Origin: Rhizobium sophoriradicis | GTDB lineage: Bacteria > Pseudomonadota > Alphaproteobacteria > Rhizobiales > Rhizobiaceae | Direction of reading: 5' to 3' | NCBI RefSeq assembly: GCF_003939025.1 | Contig: NZ_RQIH01000011.1 | Coordinates: forward strand, 214,530 to 278,529 | Length of the DNA stretch: 64,000 nt | In this document: one piece after another, positions 45,805 through 54,181 of the stretch | Layout: each line of letters opens with the position of its first letter | How positions within the stretch are numbered: the stretch's first letter is position 1 | Position numbers and translations under genes: made by a program | Notes under the pieces: model-generated | Databases searched by the model: none | Seen by the model: the letters and a program-made list of their open reading frames with translations, nothing else | Told to the model about the DNA's origin: nothing

Positions 45805-46242
45805 ATGTCGAAAGCCCTTCTCTACGGCGCGACCAAGATCGATGAGACGAACAGCGCCTATGCGCCGGTCGAGAGCTTGGCTGCCTTCCAGTGGAAGAAC
45901 CGTGTCTTCATTCTTTTCGCCGACAAGGACAATGCCCGCGCGGCGCGCCAGGAAAACCAGCTGCTTTCTGATCGCGCGGCACTCGAAGAGCGCGATATGG
46001 TGATACTGAAGGTCTCAGCCGGTAATGTCCGGCCGCTTTTCGGCGCTGCCGATGGACTCGACGGCGAAGCGATCCGCCGCGATCTCGAGGGGCCGGAAGC
46101 GGGAGAATTCGCCGCCTTCCTGCTCGGCAAGGACGGAACCGTCAAACTCAAGGTCAGCGAGCCGATCAACAGTGGCGAGCTCTTTGTCATTATCGACGGT
46201 ATGCCGGTGCGCGCTGCCGAGACGCTGAAGTCGGACAAATAG
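45805..46242 (+). CDS. DUF4174-family protein
   Basis: Protein of 145 residues with a thioredoxin-like strand order: LAAFQWKNRVFILFADKDNA, ALEERDMVILKVSAG, then AFLLGKDGTVKLKVSEPI and VIIDGMPVRAAE. This pattern is the DUF4174 family, of unknown function. No signal peptide is visible at the chosen ATG; it follows the sequence ACGGGAGAATTTGC. It is the first gene after the island border and is followed by a tiny Pro-rich gene. Confidence 0.8.
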   Translation: MSKALLYGATKIDETNSAYAPVESLAAFQWKNRVFILFADKDNARAARQENQLLSDRAALEERDMVILKVSAGNVRPLFGAADGLDGEAIRRDLEGPEAGEFAAFLLGKDGTVKLKVSEPINSGELFVIIDGMPVRAAETLKSDK

Positions 46243-46279
46243 CCCCGACCACCATCGTAAACAAAAAGGGGAGGCGGTC

Positions 46280-46447
46280 ATGTCCGTGCCCAACGAACCC
46301 ATTCCCGATCAGCCGCCGATGCCGGCACCCGGCTGGAAGCCGGTGCCGCCGATCACTGAACCGGAGCCGGACCGGCTTCCTGATGAAGCACCGGTTCCCA
46401 ATCCAGATGAGAATGACGAGCCGGCCAAGCACGTTTCCGGGACCTAA
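46280..46447 (+). CDS. Small proline-rich protein (55 residues)
   Basis: ATG 46280 with a strong AAGGGGAGG site encodes MSVPNEPIPDQPPMPAPGWK followed by an acidic Pro-rich tail ending KHVSGT. It is probably disordered. It lies 37 bases after the DUF4174 gene and overlaps the convergent LysR stop by 4 bases. No function is recognised. Confidence 0.6.
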   Translation: MSVPNEPIPDQPPMPAPGWKPVPPITEPEPDRLPDEAPVPNPDENDEPAKHVSGT

Positions 46448-47325
46448 AGGAAGATCTGCCGCTCGGCGCTGACGAGTTCCTGGAGGAAGTCGACGACACT
46501 GCGGACGCGGACGAGGTCACGCGCTGTTTCGTGATAGGTCGTCCAATAGGCGCGGCGGATCGAAATCTCAGGCAGGATGCGCTGAAGTTCCGGATATTGC
46601 CGGGCGATATAGTCATGCAGGATGCCGATGCCGGCGCCTGACCGCACCGCCTCCGTCTGGCCAATCGCCGTCGAGATTTCAAAGCCGGCGTCCCAGCTGC
46701 GCATCACCTCGCCGGAGAAATTCAGCGAGGCGGTGAAGATCAGATCTTCGACATAGCCGATGCGCGGATGCGCCCTCAACGCGTCAACATCACCGGGCCG
46801 GCCGTTGCGGGCGAGATAATCGCGGGAGGCATAGAGGCCGAGCGCGTAATCCGTAAGCTTGGACGAAACGAGCCGGCCCTGTTCGGGACGTTCCAGCGTG
46901 ATCGCAATATCCGCCTCGCGCTGCGACAGCGAGAAGGAGCGTGGCACCGGCACCAGCTGGATCTTCAGTTCCGGATGGCGCTCGATCAGCCTGCCCATGC
47001 GCGGCGCGAGAAACGAGACGCCGAAGCCGTCGGGCGCGCCGACGCGCACTGTGCCGGCGATTGCCGTGTCGGTGTGGCCGAGATTGGCCTGCACCGCCAG
47101 CATCTCGGTTTCCATACGCTCGGCGGCGTGAAGGAAGATTCCGCCTTCGGCTGTCAACTCGCAGCCGTTCGTGCGGCGGATGAAAAGCCGCGTCTTCAGC
47201 GCCTCTTCGAGCGACGTCAGCCGCCGTGAAAGCGTTGCGTGATTGAGTCCCAATCGCTTCGAAGCGGCAAGGATTTGCCCGGTGCGCGCGACGGCAAGGA
47301 AGATGCGGACATCGTCCCAGTTCAT
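46444..47325 (-). CDS. LysR-family transcriptional regulator
   Basis: Regulator of 293 residues. The helix-turn-helix reads IFLAVARTGQILAASKRLGL then NHATLSRRLTSLEEALKTRLF, followed by an effector domain. Its ATG overlaps the stop of the upstream ABM gene, so the two are co-translated. The mmsA gene is divergent from this pair, making it a plausible target. The effector is unknown. Confidence 0.9.
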   Translation of the reverse strand: MNWDDVRIFLAVARTGQILAASKRLGLNHATLSRRLTSLEEALKTRLFIRRTNGCELTAEGGIFLHAAERMETEMLAVQANLGHTDTAIAGTVRVGAPDGFGVSFLAPRMGRLIERHPELKIQLVPVPRSFSLSQREADIAITLERPEQGRLVSSKLTDYALGLYASRDYLARNGRPGDVDALRAHPRIGYVEDLIFTASLNFSGEVMRSWDAGFEISTAIGQTEAVRSGAGIGILHDYIARQYPELQRILPEISIRRAYWTTYHETARDLVRVRSVVDFLQELVSAERQIFL

Positions 47326-47636
47326 GGCTTGGCACGCATCGCGATCGGATCGACGTCGATCAGCGTCAGCGAAGTCACCATGCCGGCCGTCTCACGCTTA
47401 TATTTGAGGAAATGCGATGTCTGCAGATGGGCCTCGTAGGCTTCTTGGTCGGCGTAGACCTCGAGGATGCGGATCTGGTTTGGATTGTCCCGAATGCTAA
47501 CGGCGCTGAGCGAGAGGACGCCGTCTTCCAGCGCAAGCGATGCTTCGATTTCTTCCGCGAGCAAGCCGCGATAGGTTTCGAGCGTCTCCGGATCGATCTC
47601 CAGCTCCGCCATTCTGACGACAGGTTTCCCGCTCAT
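47322..47636 (-). CDS. ABM-fold monooxygenase-like protein
   Basis: Small dimeric-barrel protein of 104 residues. MAELEIDPETLETYRGLLAE, the central GVLSLSAVSI and EVYADQEAYEAHLQTSHFLKY are the antibiotic-biosynthesis-monooxygenase (YgiN-like) pattern, including the conserved His in QTSHFL. GGAAGG precedes ATG 47636. It forms a two-gene unit with the LysR gene through a 4-base overlap. Quinol or aldehyde chemistry is possible but not shown. Confidence 0.85.
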   Translation of the reverse strand: MSGKPVVRMAELEIDPETLETYRGLLAEEIEASLALEDGVLSLSAVSIRDNPNQIRILEVYADQEAYEAHLQTSHFLKYKRETAGMVTSLTLIDVDPIAMRAKP

Positions 47637-47804
47637 CGCTTGACCTTCCAGGGGTTTGACTTGTCCTCACGCCGTACCAAATTCCACGCAGTAACATGTG
47701 GTGATCGGACTGCAATATGCGCACAACAGTTTCTTATATCAGCGCATTGATTTGTGCAAATTGAAGTGTGATTGTGGACCATCCCGAAAACAGGAGGAGC
47801 ATCC

Positions 47805-49301
47805 ATGCGTGAGATCGGTCATTTCATCGGCGGCAAGGAAGTCGCCGGCACTAGCGGCCGCGTGAGCAATGTTTACAATCCGGCAACCGGCGAAGTGCAG
47901 GCGACCGTCGCGCTCGCGAGCGTCGAGGAATTGCGCGCCGCCGTCGAAAACGCCAAGGCCGCTCAGCCGAAATGGGCTGCCACCAACCCGCAGCGCCGCG
48001 CCCGCGTCTTCTTCAAGTTCGTCGAACTCCTGAACAAGCACATGGACGAGCTGGCGGAAATGCTCTCCAAGGAGCACGGCAAGACGATCGAAGATGCCAA
48101 GGGCGATGTCATCCGCGGTCTCGAAGTCTGCGAATTCGTCTGCGGCATTCCGCATCTCGCCAAGGGCGAGTTCACCGAGGGTGCCGGTCCTTCGATCGAC
48201 ATGTATTCGATCCGCCAGCCGGTTGGCATCGGCGCCGGCATCACCCCCTTCAACTTCCCCGGCATGATCCCGATGTGGATGTTCGCGCCGGCAATCGCCT
48301 GCGGCAACGCTTTCATCCTGAAGCCGTCCGAGCGTGATCCCTCCCTGCCGATCCGTCTCGCCGAACTGATGATCGAGGCCGGACTGCCGGCCGGCATCCT
48401 CAACGTCGTCAACGGCGACAAGGCTGCGGTCGATGCGATCCTCACCGATCCGGATATCGGCGCCGTTTCCTTCGTCGGCTCGACGCCGATCGCCCGCTAC
48501 GTCTATGGCACGGCGGCAATGAACGGCAAGCGCGCCCAGTGCTTCGGCGGCGCCAAGAATCACATGATCATCATGCCGGACGCCGACATGGATCAGGCCG
48601 TCAACGCGCTGATGGGTGCCGGCTATGGCTCGGCCGGCGAACGCTGCATGGCGGTCTCGGTTGCCGTCCCCGTCGGCGAAGAAACCGCCAACCGCCTCGT
48701 CGAAAAGCTGACCCCGAAGATCGAATCGCTGCGCATCGGCCCCTATACCGACGACAAGGCCGACATGGGCCCGCTCGTCACCAAGGACGCCTATACCCGC
48801 GTTCGCGGCCTGATCGACCGCGGCGTCGAGGAAGGCGCCAAGCTCGTCGTCGACGGCCGCGATTTCAAGCTCCAGGGCTATGAAGACGGCTATTTCGTCG
48901 GCGGCTGCCTGTTCGATCACGTCACACCCGAGATGGACATCTACAAGACCGAAATCTTCGGGCCCGTCCTCTCCGTCGTTCGCGCCCAGAATTACGAAGA
49001 AGCACTGTCGCTGCCGATGAAGCACGAATACGGCAATGGCGTCGCCATCTACACGCGTGACGGCGATGCCGCCCGCGATTTCGCCTCGCGCATCAATATC
49101 GGCATGATCGGCATCAACGTTCCAATCCCGGTTCCGCTCGCCTACCACTCCTTCGGCGGCTGGAAGGCCTCGAGCTTCGGCGACCTCAACCAGCACGGCA
49201 CCGACTCGATCAAGTTCTGGACCAAGACCAAGACCGTCACCGCCCGCTGGCCGTCCGGCATCAAGAGCGGCGCCGAATTCGTCATGCCGACGATGAAGTG
49301 A
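47805..49301 (+). CDS. mmsA: Methylmalonate-semialdehyde dehydrogenase (CoA-acylating)
   Basis: Enzyme of 498 residues in the aldehyde dehydrogenase fold. It converts methylmalonate or malonate semialdehyde to propionyl- or acetyl-CoA with NAD, in valine or inositol degradation (IolA in the latter). MmsA-type features are GHFIGGKEVAGTSGR, PVGIGAGITPFNFPGMIPMW, and the catalytic region GYGSAGERCMAVSVAVPVG with the active Cys. ATG 47805 follows CAGGAGGAGC. The remaining valine or iol genes are not adjacent, so the pathway is not fixed. Confidence 0.94.
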   Translation: MREIGHFIGGKEVAGTSGRVSNVYNPATGEVQATVALASVEELRAAVENAKAAQPKWAATNPQRRARVFFKFVELLNKHMDELAEMLSKEHGKTIEDAKGDVIRGLEVCEFVCGIPHLAKGEFTEGAGPSIDMYSIRQPVGIGAGITPFNFPGMIPMWMFAPAIACGNAFILKPSERDPSLPIRLAELMIEAGLPAGILNVVNGDKAAVDAILTDPDIGAVSFVGSTPIARYVYGTAAMNGKRAQCFGGAKNHMIIMPDADMDQAVNALMGAGYGSAGERCMAVSVAVPVGEETANRLVEKLTPKIESLRIGPYTDDKADMGPLVTKDAYTRVRGLIDRGVEEGAKLVVDGRDFKLQGYEDGYFVGGCLFDHVTPEMDIYKTEIFGPVLSVVRAQNYEEALSLPMKHEYGNGVAIYTRDGDAARDFASRINIGMIGINVPIPVPLAYHSFGGWKASSFGDLNQHGTDSIKFWTKTKTVTARWPSGIKSGAEFVMPTMK

Positions 49302-49327
49302 TCTGCACGACAAAGCGATCTGCAATT

Positions 49328-49352
49328 CGGGGGCCTCTGGGCCCCCGTTTTC
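49328..49352 (+). terminator. Rho-independent terminator after mmsA
   Basis: Arms CGGGGGCC (49328-49335) and GGCCCCCG (49340-49347) with a TCTG loop and a TTTT tail. Confidence 0.85.
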
Positions 49353-49459
49353 GATTTAAGGTTGTTGATTTCTCCAGCTCTTTGCTTTTCTGTTGCTCCG
49401 CCCGACACGTGATTCCGATTATGGTCTGTTGGGCAATGTGCTGGGGGAAAACAAACATC

Positions 49460-50542
49460 ATGGATAACAGAGTGTCCGCGGGCGCCGCGGCAAATGCGTT
49501 TGAGCGTGCCCGGTTCACCGGAACGGCATCGGAATATTTTGGCATCTGGATCGTCAATGTCCTTTTGACGATCGTAACGCTCGGCATCTATTCAGCCTGG
49601 GCGAAAGTGCGGCGCAATCGCTATTTCTACGGCAACACCGTCGTGCTCGGCCGCGCTTTCGAATATCACGCGGGCGGCATGCAGATATTCATCGGTCGCG
49701 TGATCGTGTTCGCCTTCATCGTGGTGGCCAACATTCTGGCAGCGATCCATCCGCTGTTCTCGGTCTTGACCACGATCCTTGTGCTCATCGCGCTCCCCTG
49801 GCTGATCGTCAGAGGCCTTCGCTTCAATGCCCGCGTGACCAGCTACCGCAACGTGCGATTTGATTTTACCGGCACCGCCGGCGGCGCCTTCGTCTGCGTG
49901 ATGCTCGGAAGCCTCGTTGCTTTCCTGTCGCTCGGACTGCTTGCCCCCTTCGCCAGCCGGTGGCTCAACCGCTATGTTTTCAACAATCTCCGCTACGGCA
50001 ATCGGCCTTTCGAGACCGATCCCAAGATGGGCGCGCTCTACCGCGCGCTTCTCATCCCGGCCCTGATGGTCGTGCTGGGCCTGGTCGTTCTCGCCGGGTT
50101 GGTTGCGATCGCGGTCGTCGGGATGCAGGCCAATGACCCCGGCGCACTCGAAAATGACGCCGCTATGTTAATGATAGTGTCGGGAATGTATATTGTCACC
50201 TTCGGCCTCCTGATCATCTACGCACTTGCTGGCCTGATCTATCGGGCGGCCGTCCACAACGTCGTCTGGTCCTCGACGCGGATCGACGGCCGGCATCTCT
50301 TGCGCAGCGATCTTTCCCGGGCACGTTATGCCTGGATCGCCATATCGAACGTCGTGGTAACGATGCTCACCCTCGGCCTGATGCGTCCCTGGGCGGCGGT
50401 TCGTCTGGCGCGTTATGTCGCCGAGCACACGGCAATTCGCATCGACGGCGAGATCGGCGAGGTCTTTACGCAGTTTCAGGCCAGCGGCGCCGCCGCCGGT
50501 GCCGAATATATGAGCATGGAAGGGATCGATTTTGGTTTCTGA
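49460..50542 (+). CDS. DUF898 (YjgN-like) membrane protein
   Basis: Protein of 360 residues from ATG 49460. Several hydrophobic helices alternate with the repeated signature EYFGIWIVNVLLTIVTLGIYSAWAKVRRNRYFYGNT, where the YSAWAKVR...YFY pattern is diagnostic of DUF898; related elements recur later (LRYGNRPFE, LGLMRPWAAVRLARYVAEHT), indicating internal repeats. Function is unknown. It overlaps the start of the M48 protease gene by 11 bases, so the two proteins are probably made together. Confidence 0.88.
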   Translation: MDNRVSAGAAANAFERARFTGTASEYFGIWIVNVLLTIVTLGIYSAWAKVRRNRYFYGNTVVLGRAFEYHAGGMQIFIGRVIVFAFIVVANILAAIHPLFSVLTTILVLIALPWLIVRGLRFNARVTSYRNVRFDFTGTAGGAFVCVMLGSLVAFLSLGLLAPFASRWLNRYVFNNLRYGNRPFETDPKMGALYRALLIPALMVVLGLVVLAGLVAIAVVGMQANDPGALENDAAMLMIVSGMYIVTFGLLIIYALAGLIYRAAVHNVVWSSTRIDGRHLLRSDLSRARYAWIAISNVVVTMLTLGLMRPWAAVRLARYVAEHTAIRIDGEIGEVFTQFQASGAAAGAEYMSMEGIDFGF

Positions 50543-51581
50543 CGCAGAAATCATCGCGAGAGGGGAATGGTATCCGCCGCATTCGAGCGGCTCCGTTCCG
50601 GCCCGCCTGCTGTCGCGCGGGGGGCGCATGCTCGCCGTAACCGAAGAGGATGTCGCTCTTTCGGATAGCGCGGCCGGAGAGGTCTCCTTCACATCGCGCG
50701 TCGGGTCGATCCCCCGACGTGCCATCTTTGCCGACGGCTCGATCTTCGAGAGTGGCGAGAATGATGCCATCGACGCCTTTCTTGGCGGTGGCGGAAGAAG
50801 CGGCTGGGTGCATCGGCTGGAGGAATTTCATCCCCGCATCTTCGTCTTCGCGGTCGCCGTCGTTCTGCTCGCCGTCGCAATTTATCGTTACGCGCTGCCG
50901 GCCCTCGTGGAAGTCGCCATCTTCGTGACACCGCCTGTGGTCTCCGAAGCGATGTCCCGTGGCGCTCTCAATACGCTGGATGCGACGGCGCTGTCCCCCA
51001 GCCACCTGACGGCCGCCCGGCAGGCCGAAATCGCTGGCCGCTTTAACCAAGTGGCTGCCAGTGCCGAAGGTGGTGCTAACCGCTATGTGCTGAATTTCCG
51101 TGATGGCGCTCTGATCGGTCCCAATGCTTTCGCGCTTCCCGATGGCAATATCGTCATTACCGACCAGTTGATCGAACTGGCGGATGGCGATGACGAGATG
51201 ATAACCGGCGTTCTCGCTCACGAACTCGGTCATGTCGAATACAAGCACAGCCTCCGGCAGCTCTATCGCGCCGCAGGTGTGGCCGGCCTCGTCATGCTGA
51301 TTGCCGGCGATGTCGGCTCCGGTGTCGAGGATATCCTGACACAGGGCGGCGGCCTGCTTGCATTGTCATATTCACGCAGCGCCGAGGCCGAAGCCGACCG
51401 GCGCTCGGTGGAACTGATGCGCAAGGCCGGCATGGATCCCATAGCGATCGCTCGTTTTTTCGATCTCCTGGAAACGAAACTAGGCGATCATTCCGGAACC
51501 AGCATGCTCTCGACCCATCCAGGCACGCCCGAACGCAAGCAGGCCATCCTCGACTATAATGAGACCCTGCAGCGGAATTGA
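50532..51581 (+). CDS. M48-family membrane metalloprotease
   Basis: Protein of 349 residues starting at TTG 50532, inside the end of the DUF898 gene and preceded by GGAAGGGA. The N-terminal domain of about 95 residues is followed by one membrane helix (about 103-125), then a peptidase with zinc motif HELGH at 230-234 and a second-ligand region SAEAEADRRSVELMRKAGMD. M48 enzymes of the BepA/LoiP/HtpX group act in envelope quality control. Coupling to DUF898 suggests a joint membrane role. Confidence 0.9.
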   Translation: MVSDAEIIARGEWYPPHSSGSVPARLLSRGGRMLAVTEEDVALSDSAAGEVSFTSRVGSIPRRAIFADGSIFESGENDAIDAFLGGGGRSGWVHRLEEFHPRIFVFAVAVVLLAVAIYRYALPALVEVAIFVTPPVVSEAMSRGALNTLDATALSPSHLTAARQAEIAGRFNQVAASAEGGANRYVLNFRDGALIGPNAFALPDGNIVITDQLIELADGDDEMITGVLAHELGHVEYKHSLRQLYRAAGVAGLVMLIAGDVGSGVEDILTQGGGLLALSYSRSAEAEADRRSVELMRKAGMDPIAIARFFDLLETKLGDHSGTSMLSTHPGTPERKQAILDYNETLQRN

Positions 51582-51606
51582 CGTCGCGGCATTTGGCCTC
51601 ATAAGC

Positions 51607-51621
51607 TGAATGCGAATTTCA
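51607..51621 (+). promoter_or_regulatory. IRO-like box upstream of rirA
   Basis: TGA, nine bases, TCA, the established core of the RirA iron-responsive operator. It lies 10 bases upstream of the predicted -35 element, so autoregulation of rirA is plausible. Confidence 0.5.
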
Positions 51622-51631
51622 TATTTTGGAA

Positions 51632-51660
51632 TTGTTCAAAACTACCAAACCGCCTATATA
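51632..51660 (+). promoter_or_regulatory. Sigma70-like promoter of rirA
   Basis: TTGTTC at 51632-51637, a 17-base spacer and TATATA at 51655-51660, placed 30 bases before the rirA ATG. Confidence 0.6.
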
Positions 51661-51690
51661 GGTCTGAATAGCACGAGTCAGGAGAATGGC

Positions 51691-52173
51691 ATGCGATTGA
51701 CGAAGCAGACCAACTATGCGGTGCGCATGTTGATGTATTGTGCTGCCAACGACGGGCAGCTGAGCCGGATTCCGGAAATCGCCAAGGCTTACGGCGTTTC
51801 CGAGCTGTTTCTTTTCAAGATTCTCCAGCCGCTGAACAAGGCGGGCCTTGTCGAAACCGTGCGCGGTCGCAATGGCGGCGTGCGTCTGGGCAAGCCGGCG
51901 GCCGACATCACCCTCTTCGACGTCGTGAGGGTGACGGAAGACAGTTTCGCCATGGCTGAGTGCTTCGAGGATGACGGCGTTGTCGAATGCCCGCTGGTCG
52001 ACAGCTGCGGCCTGAATTCGGCGCTGCGCAAGGCGCTCAACGCCTTCTTCGCCGTGCTTTCGGAATATTCGATCGACGACCTCGTCAAGGCGCGTCCGCA
52101 AATCAATTTTCTTCTCGGGATCACCGGCGAGCAGCCCTATCGCAAACCCGAAATCATTGCGCCCGCCGCCTGA
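51691..52173 (+). CDS. rirA: Rhizobial iron regulator RirA (Rrf2 family)
   Basis: Protein of 160 residues from ATG 51691 (GTCAGGAGAATGGC upstream). MRLTKQTNYAVRMLMYCAAN and IPEIAKAYGVSELFLFKILQ are the Rrf2 winged helix and match RirA closely as recalled. Cys91, Cys100 and Cys106 (CFEDDGVVECPLVDSC) are the iron-sulfur ligands through which RirA senses iron; holo-RirA represses iron-uptake genes. The frame is open to 51610, but the upstream segment contains the promoter. Confidence 0.93.
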   Translation: MRLTKQTNYAVRMLMYCAANDGQLSRIPEIAKAYGVSELFLFKILQPLNKAGLVETVRGRNGGVRLGKPAADITLFDVVRVTEDSFAMAECFEDDGVVECPLVDSCGLNSALRKALNAFFAVLSEYSIDDLVKARPQINFLLGITGEQPYRKPEIIAPAA

Positions 52174-52198
52174 ATTTGAAGAGCAGGACAGAATTGTT

Positions 52199-52232
52199 AA
52201 AACCGCGGTTGCTCCGGCAATTGCGGTTTTTG
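52199..52232 (+). terminator. Rho-independent terminator after rirA
   Basis: AAAACCGC (52199-52206) pairs with GCGGTTTT (52223-52230), extended inward by G-T pairs and an inner TTGC / GCAA stem; a T follows. Confidence 0.7.
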
Positions 52233-52498
52233 CTTTTCTGGAATTGACGTGGGGATTGCCGTCGGTGCCGCGTTTAAGAGGGCAATTATCCAAAATGCGA
52301 CGAAATTGCGGTGATTTTTATCCGAATATTTCCGATTGATGCCGGTTTTCGACGGAAAATTTCTAAAATTGTCCAGATGGAAAAATTTTCTCCGTAGCCC
52401 GTTGCTTTCAGTAGATAAATATCGTTCCATCAACCTTCGATCGGGATGCCATTCTACGATCTCCAAACATCAAAAAAGAACAACCGGGAAACAATATT
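52233..52498 (+). promoter_or_regulatory. AT-rich leader region of dppA
   Basis: This 266-base stretch is distinctly AT-rich for the window, with runs such as AAAATTTCTAAAATTG near 52358. It probably holds the dpp promoter and an untranslated leader. No strict TGA-N9-TCA box was found. The dppA ATG at 52499 has only a weak GGGAAAC site. Confidence 0.4.
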
Positions 52499-54094
52499 AT
52501 GAAAAAGATCTCTGTCCTGTTGGCAGCGACGGCCCTGATGTCAGTCATGGCGACGTCGGCCTGGTCCAAGACCCTTGTTTATTGCTCCGAGGGCTCGCCG
52601 GAAGGCTTCGACCCGAGCCTCTATACGGCAGGCACGACCTTCGACGCTTCTTCGCGCACGGTCTACAGCCGCCTGGTCGAATTCAAGCACGGCGGCACCG
52701 AGATCGAACCCGGCCTGGCCGACAGCTGGAGCGTTTCGGCTGACGGCAAGGAATACACCTTCAAGCTTCATCCCGGTGTCAAGTTCCAGACCACCGACTT
52801 CTTCACCCCGACGCGCGATTTCAATGCCGACGACGTCGTATTTTCCTTCGAGCGTCAGCTGAAGTCCGACAACCCCTGGAACAAGTATGTCGAGGGCGGC
52901 TCCTACGAATACGCGGCCGGCATGGGCTTTCCCGAACTGATCAAGTCGGTCGAAAAGGTGGATGACCTCACGGTCAAGTTCACGCTCAACCATCCCGAAG
53001 CGCCGTTCCTGGCCGACCTCGCCATGGACTTCGCCTCGATCGTCTCCAAGGAATATGCCGACAAGCTTGCCGCCGACGGCAAGATGGCGCAGTTGAACCA
53101 GCAGCCGCTCGGCACCGGCCCCTTCACCTTCGTTGCCTACCAGCCGGATGCCGTCATCCGCTACAAGGCCAACGAAACCTATTTCAAGGGCAAGGAAAAG
53201 ATCGACGATCTGGTTTTCGCAATCACCTCTGATGCCGCCGTGCGCGCTCAGAAGCTGAAGGCCGGCGAATGCCACCTCATTCCTTATCCGAATGCCGCCG
53301 ACGTTCCCGAACTGAAGAAGGATGAAAATCTGGTCGTTCAGGAGCAGGCCGGTCTCAATGTCAGCTACCTCGCCTACAACACCCAGATGCCGCCGTTCGA
53401 CAAGCCGGAAGTTCGCCGCGCGTTGAACATGGCGATCAACAAGCAGGCGATCGTCGACGCCGTTTTCCAGGGTGCGGCCACCGTTGCCAAGAACCCGATC
53501 CCGCCGACGATGTGGTCTTATAATGACGCTGTTGAGGACGACAAGTATGATCCGGACGCCGCCAAGAAGGCGCTCGCCGATGCCGGCGTCAAGGATCTCA
53601 GCATGAAGGTCTGGGCGATGCCGGTGTCGCGTCCCTACATGCTGAACGCGCGCCGTGCCGCCGAACTGATCCAGGCCGACTTCGCCAAGATCGGCGTCAA
53701 GGTCGAGATCGTCACCCATGAATGGGCCGAATATCTGAAGCTGTCTTCCGACGTGAAGCGCGACGGCGCTGTCATCCTCGGCTGGACCGGCGATAACGGC
53801 GACCCTGACAACTTCATGGATACGCTGCTCGGTTGCGATGCCGTCGGCGGCAACAATCGCGCCCAGTGGTGCAACAAGGAATATGACGACCTGATGACCA
53901 AGGCCAAGCTGACCGCCGATGTCGGCGAGCGTACCAAGGCCTATGAGCAGGCCCAGCTGATCTTCAAGAAGGAAGCCCCCTGGGCGACCCTCGATCACTC
54001 GCTCGTCTTCGTTCCGATGAGCAAGAAGGTCTCCGGCTTCCACATGGACCCGCTCGGCATTCACCGCTTCGACGGCGTCGACGTATCCGAATAA
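52499..54094 (+). CDS. dppA: Dipeptide-binding periplasmic protein
   Basis: Binding component of dppABCDF, 531 residues. The signal peptide MKKISVLLAATALMSVMATS is cleaved before KTLVYCSEGSPEGFDPSLY, a typical DppA mature start. Other family motifs are SADGKEYTFKLHPGVKFQTT, VRRALNMAINKQAIVDAVFQ and HEWAEYLKLSSDVKRDGAVI. It captures dipeptides; related rhizobial systems also import 5-aminolevulinic acid. A long hairpin follows the gene, which may raise its transcript level over dppB-F. Confidence 0.94.
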   Translation: MKKISVLLAATALMSVMATSAWSKTLVYCSEGSPEGFDPSLYTAGTTFDASSRTVYSRLVEFKHGGTEIEPGLADSWSVSADGKEYTFKLHPGVKFQTTDFFTPTRDFNADDVVFSFERQLKSDNPWNKYVEGGSYEYAAGMGFPELIKSVEKVDDLTVKFTLNHPEAPFLADLAMDFASIVSKEYADKLAADGKMAQLNQQPLGTGPFTFVAYQPDAVIRYKANETYFKGKEKIDDLVFAITSDAAVRAQKLKAGECHLIPYPNAADVPELKKDENLVVQEQAGLNVSYLAYNTQMPPFDKPEVRRALNMAINKQAIVDAVFQGAATVAKNPIPPTMWSYNDAVEDDKYDPDAAKKALADAGVKDLSMKVWAMPVSRPYMLNARRAAELIQADFAKIGVKVEIVTHEWAEYLKLSSDVKRDGAVILGWTGDNGDPDNFMDTLLGCDAVGGNNRAQWCNKEYDDLMTKAKLTADVGERTKAYEQAQLIFKKEAPWATLDHSLVFVPMSKKVSGFHMDPLGIHRFDGVDVSE

Positions 54095-54133
54095 CAAGAA
54101 TAATGTAAGAATGCCCGGCAGAGCTGGGCGCAG

Positions 54134-54162
54134 CCGGCGGTCAGGAACCCCCTGACCGCCGG
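54134..54162 (+). other. Stable hairpin between dppA and dppB
   Basis: Twelve-base perfect arms CCGGCGGTCAGG (54134-54145) and CCTGACCGCCGG (54151-54162) without a following T-run. It probably protects the dppA message from 3' decay. Confidence 0.7.
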
Positions 54163-54181
54163 AAACTATTGGACATCTGCC

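Noticed and set aside
52233..52498. Iron-responsive box upstream of dppA
   Set aside because: The nearest match to TGA-N9-TCA ends in TCG; not convincing despite proximity to rirA.
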